From Emydura subglobosa (taxonomy: Eukaryota > Chordata > Testudines > Chelidae): 64,000 nucleotides of DNA. Made by a program: the position numbers and the translations under genes. Positions 60,517 through 64,000 of this stretch are shown here, one piece after another; within the stretch, counting starts at the first letter, position 1; the number at the start of each line of letters is the position of its first letter. The DNA lies in assembly GCA_007922225.1 (NCBI GenBank), contig ML679989.1, positions 17,363,974 through 17,427,973 of the forward strand. Reading direction: 5' to 3'. The notes below the pieces were generated by a model. The model was not told where the DNA came from, did not search any database, and worked only from the letters and a program-made list of their open reading frames with translations.

Positions 60517-60697
60517 CTCTGTCAATTTTTTTTCCTCGTGTCTTTAGAGCAGTTGTTTACTGCAGCCAACTGCAGAGAAATTACAGTAGCTTAACTCTCC
60601 AACTCCCTCTAAAGGATTAATCTTCCAGTGAGCATGCTCACGCGAGATCTTTTTTCAGCAGTTGCATCCATTTCATGAAATGAGGGCTGCTGCAGAC
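60517..60697 (-). repeat. GCATGC-box element, copy 6
   Basis: On the minus strand: CATGTCTGCAGCAGCCC, TTTCATGAAATGGATGCAAC, GCGTGAGCATGCTCACTGG (GCATGC 60632-60637), CCTTTAGAGGGAGTTGG, and an end at TTGACAGAG followed by GTACAT, a donor-like junction 121 nt past the start of the box. TGACAGAG is shared with copy 1, and the ATGAAATGG block with copies 1 and 3. Confidence 0.65.
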
Positions 60698-63015
60698 ATG
60701 AGGAAATGCCATTTCAGGACTACATGCAAAGTTGAACAGCCTCATAAACAAGTGCTAATCCCTTTCTGAACTTCTAGCAAGAGTCTTTGTCAAACTCCAT
60801 ACTTCCAATGATTTTAAAAGCCCTCAGACTAACGTGCACTTTCACACATTTTTTTTTTTTTTTACAGTGGTTTCTCTACAAGACACATGGTTTAAATGCC
60901 TGCTCTTGACTTTCTCCCTACAAACTGGCGAACGGTCCCTCTAATGAAGCTTTAGTCAAAATAGCTCCTTCTCACTGGCAGATTTTTCCTCATCATTTCT
61001 TGGCTCATCTCTGCTTTTTAAAAAAGGGCAGAAATTTTGAGGGGGGAAGTGTTTTTATTCAAAAGGAACAGTGTTAAAAATATAGTTTTCAATAGCGCAG
61101 CACAGTAAGTAGTAGCTCATCCCAAACACATCTAACTCTACAGATTAAGGGCCAGTGCAAATGAGGATTTGCTGAGCAGCAACAAATCCAACAGCTAAAC
61201 AAGAGTGTTGGAAGTAATCTTGTCCACTCATTCTCCAGCCACCCTACTTTACATCTTAATTGGAGCAACTTAATTCCCTCTCCCTCACCCCAGGGCTGTG
61301 CTCCTCAATCAGACCTTTCTTGGTTAAAATGATAACATTGCAATTGCAAGACAAAGCCTTATCTCTTAGAAATAGATTCTCATGTATTCTTCCATTTTCA
61401 TCTTCTTGCATCATCATCGTATCGACATTTCCTCTTTGTCTCCTCATCTATTTTATGTCCCATTATTTAATTACTCTTCACAGCCAGTAGGAATCTGAGC
61501 TCCCCCCCCCCCCCCCCGCCTTCCCCACTCTCCTAAATGCTCATATTTCAGGGCTCTGATTGATGCTTCAGTCTAGAAGATTTAGGGGACAGGTTCTGAT
61601 CATATGAACATCAGTGTAAATCTGCATTAACTCAATTGAAGACAGTAGTATGAGACCAGAATCCAGCCCTCAATCTTCCCCACTTGATACTAAAGATCTA
61701 AACATTTTAAAGAACGTTACATTCTTAAAATATCACACATTCCATTTTGGTTTTTTTAAACTATTCTTATGAAACTGCACTAAAAATCCAAAATGTCATG
61801 AGAGTGTTAAATAAGGGTTATGTCTACTTTTTAAAATGAACACAAACCAGAGTGACAGCATCCATAAGGAGCGATAAACATTTGGTGACGGTGGATATTT
61901 TGCTCCGCTGTCACCTAAATAGAGTCACCCATAGGAAGGAAACCTCTGTTATCATGCATTAAAATAGATGTTTTGTTTTATTTATAAAGCAGACAAATTG
62001 GTTGGTTTTGATGTGTCATAGCACAGGCTGTTCAACCATCCCTTCTGTTCCGTGATTTGGGGATTTAGTGAATTTAGGCCTGCATCCATCCTGAAAGGTG
62101 TTGAGTTCCATCAACTCCCATCAATATCTACAGGAGTGGAGAGTGCTCTGTATGCTGCAGGAGGATCTTAGAATCATGCATAATCTGGCCCTGAAATGCA
62201 GAGAAGGAAAATCCCAGACTTGAAAGCAGGCGGATGGGAAAACGATTTTGTTCTGTGCTTCCTACATCAGGGCAGGATTACAACCGAATGCAGTCAGGAT
62301 GTCAGATATGGTGTCGTCCTGACCCGTTGCTCCCAATTTGGAAATGAGTCAGACTCCTTGAAAGTTTATACTTTGAAGATTGATTGCTATTGATTCTTCT
62401 TCAAGCAAATAGTCCATGCTGGTAATTCATCAATAATAAGCAATTACTTGACAGCCTCTTATCTGCAGATGCCAGCCCAGACAACTCTATTTGCAGAGGC
62501 AATGGGTCAATAAATCAAAGCCCTTCTCAATTTTAAAATATCAGCATTTACAAAGCCGCCCGACCTGCAACCTGGCTGAAAAGAGCAACCAAGCCAGTGA
62601 TATTCTGGCAAATGAGCAAATCTGTGCTTTACTAATCTACCCCATGAGCTGGTTATGAGTGATGCTGGGAAATCAGTCCACGGCGCTTCTCATTTTTCAC
62701 TGGCATAATGAAAGCTTTAGTTGGGTGTGGAATGGGTGACATGGGAGAGGAAACAAAACCTGTTCCCTCAGAATAATTAGTTGGAAGGCAGGAGCAGAAT
62801 GTAGTGGCCCTTGTTAAATGTTTACCATTCAAGACTTAAATGACTATGACCCATTTAACTCTTTAGCAGAACTGCAAAGCTTACTGATAAGGGTGTGTTT
62901 AATGGCACTATTCCAACAAAACTCAGCTACTTTTCTTTAAATTCCACGGTGGATTTAAATGCCATCAATATCTAATAGAATCAATATTCCTGTTCATCTT
63001 ATGAAAACTCACTTC
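60698..63015. other. EHMT1 intron 1, one palindrome copy, otherwise unassigned
   Basis: GGACAGGTTCTGATCATATG, ATCAGTGTAAATCTGCATTA and CTCAATTGAAGACAG, closed by GACCAGAATCCAGCCC (61587-61667), are a copy of the palindromic family. A 16-base C run lies at 61502-61517 and a T run near 60849-60863. Confidence 0.5.
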
Positions 63016-63019
63016 TCTG

Positions 63020-63125
63020 TTCTTCCAAGTCTCAGTTGTTCCAGTGCAAATCAGCAGTGGTGCCACTGAAGTCAAGGGGGAGTTACTTGCATTTTGTTGG
63101 CACCGGAATAAGGGGAGAACCAGCC
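63020..63125. repeat. Palindromic 'TTGAAGTCAATGG' family copy
   Basis: GTTGTTCCAGTGCAAATCAG and CACTGAAGTCAAGGGGGAGT, closed by GGGAGAACCAGCCCC. Confidence 0.55.
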
Positions 63126-63588
63126 CCTGCTCTGAAGATCAAGACAGCCTGTTATGTTATCAGATGCAGATGACTTTTAAAAGGCCCTTTTGCAGGACAA
63201 AGAACAGGGATGGTTTGTATGATTTGCAGAGCTTTAAACCACTACAAAGAGAGCTGAGCATAATCCCCGATCAGGACCCCTTGGTGCTACAGTTGCCCCA
63301 CTGACTTCAATGGACTGCTTGGGTGATGAAGATGAGCAGGGATTTGGGGCTTAATACTACTCCCTTTAGAATTAATAGGAAGGTTATGACTAACTCCAAT
63401 GGAAGCAGGATCGACCCCTTCTTCCTTACTATACCATATGCTTTAGTGCAGCATCTTCACTGAATGGGACACCAAAATCACTCACCCAATAAAATGTAGG
63501 CATCTGGGTGGGAAGGGGATGATTATATCTTGTGGCTTCAATTTTAAATGACTTCCATAGCTTTGGGAAGAATGTGCAAGTGAAGATG

Positions 63589-63735
63589 GAGAGACCAGGT
63601 GGGTGAGGTAATATCTTTTATTGGGCCAGCTTCTGTTGGTGAAAGACACAAAACCCTGCATAAGCTCGGAAGCGTGTCTCTTTCACCAAGAGAAGTTGGT
63701 CCAGTACAAGATATTACTCACCCACCTGGTCTCTC
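63589..63735. repeat. 147-bp inverted repeat with ~56-bp arms
   Basis: The left arm GAGAGACCAGGTGGGTGAGG, TAATATCTTTTATTGGGCCA, GCTTCTGTTGGTGAAAG is matched in reverse complement by CTTTCACCAAGAGAAGTTGG, TCCAGTACAAGATATTACTC, ACCCACCTGGTCTCTC. I recognise this sequence as a very common turtle/archosaur repeat terminus, possibly of a Penelope-like or other retroelement. The class is uncertain. Confidence 0.8.
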
Positions 63736-63938
63736 AGATTTAGGGACCACTAAGGCTATATCAACACTGCAAACAGGTGAAGAAGAATAGAAGATGAGTT
63801 GCTTTAACTGTATCATTCTTACTGAATACATTTGATGGGGTGGGTTACACACAGCGAGCTATTGTAGCCAATCACTGCCGAGCTGGGCCTATTAAACCTT
63901 CATCTGTTTATGCCTTGAAATGCTTCCAGGGGTTTCTT

Positions 63939-63954
63939 CCCCCCCCCCCCCCCC
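63939..63954. repeat. Poly-C run (16)
   Basis: Uninterrupted cytosines near the right edge. The remaining bases to 64000 show nothing else. Confidence 0.95.
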
Positions 63955-64000
63955 ATCATTGCCTGGGACAACAGGAAGCTGTAGGAAAGCATGCCAAAAT

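Larger units (their letters stand above)
1..64000 (-). other. EHMT1: EHMT1 (GLP) gene body, partial: exons 2 and 3 with introns 1-3
   Basis: The window lies inside one minus-strand gene. Two exons at 1139-1695 and about 16397-16484 join in frame and match the N-terminus of EHMT1, the H3K9 mono/dimethyltransferase that forms a heterodimer with EHMT2/G9a in the nucleus. The splice sites are canonical: GAAG|GTAAGT after the upstream exon, and a pyrimidine-rich tract ending CCATCTCCAG before the downstream one. The gene is known to have a very long first intron in human, which fits the 47.5 kb of exon-free DNA to the right. Exon 1, the CpG promoter, the ankyrin repeats and the SET domain are all outside the window. 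Exon numbers follow human usage from memory and are an inference. Confidence 0.88.

Noticed and set aside
22999..60697. Reading the GCATGC boxes as plain NRF1 promoter sites
   Set aside because: NRF1 needs GCGCATGCGC. The boxes read GAGCATGCTC, which is not the deamination product of that site, and homology extends well beyond the palindrome.

Overview
This window reads as vertebrate, non-mammalian amniote nuclear DNA, most likely turtle (a crocodilian is the main alternative). The repeat content points there: abundant CR1 LINE 3' ends in several subfamilies, hAT and Harbinger-like DNA elements with very palindromic non-autonomous copies, a solo LTR, and many copies of the palindromic repeat built around 'TTGAAGTCAATGGAG', which I associate with turtles and other archelosaurs. 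There are no prokaryotic features. The species call comes from recognition, not from a search.

Only one protein-coding gene is supported: EHMT1 (GLP histone H3K9 methyltransferase), on the minus strand, represented by two N-terminal exons. The exon at 1139-1695 (exon 3 by human numbering) encodes the N-terminal low-complexity region and ends with the H3-like automethylation motif ARKT. The exon at about 16397-16484 (exon 2) encodes the AV...KTELL segment. The two join in frame through a split glycine codon. The ankyrin repeats and SET domain lie beyond the left edge, and exon 1 with its CpG promoter lies beyond the right edge. About 47.5 kb of the window (16485-64000) is therefore part of intron 1, 1696-16396 is intron 2, and 1-1138 is part of intron 3.

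Introns 2 and 3 (left 16 kb) hold an L2/Jockey-like LINE piece (1-380), CR1 3' ends (2.2, 5.4, 6.2 and 10.6 kb), a Harbinger-like MITE with TAA target duplication (3880-4183), a decayed minus-strand hAT transposase of the ZBED5/FAM200/SCAND3 type (6530-8420), MIR-like SINE pieces, and a long CR1 copy (13965-15425) with a mutated reverse transcriptase active site.

Intron 1 holds further MITEs (38.6, 40.5 and 57.4 kb), a 411-bp hAT element with a perfect 8-bp target duplication (35209-35619), a solo LTR (50696-51500), MIR copies and simple repeats. The most unusual signal is a family of six related 150-190 bp segments at 23.1, 27.2, 29.9, 34.1, 47.0 and 60.6 kb. All six lie in the same orientation, which is the EHMT1 sense strand. 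They share a box close to ATGAAATGGCTGCAG, a palindromic GAGCATGCTC box and a CTCF-like TAGAGGGAG core. In four of the six, an exon-end-like AG|GT lies 103-122 nt past the GCATGC box. They look like a local array of duplicated alternative first exons, promoters or insulators, or else an undescribed ancient repeat.
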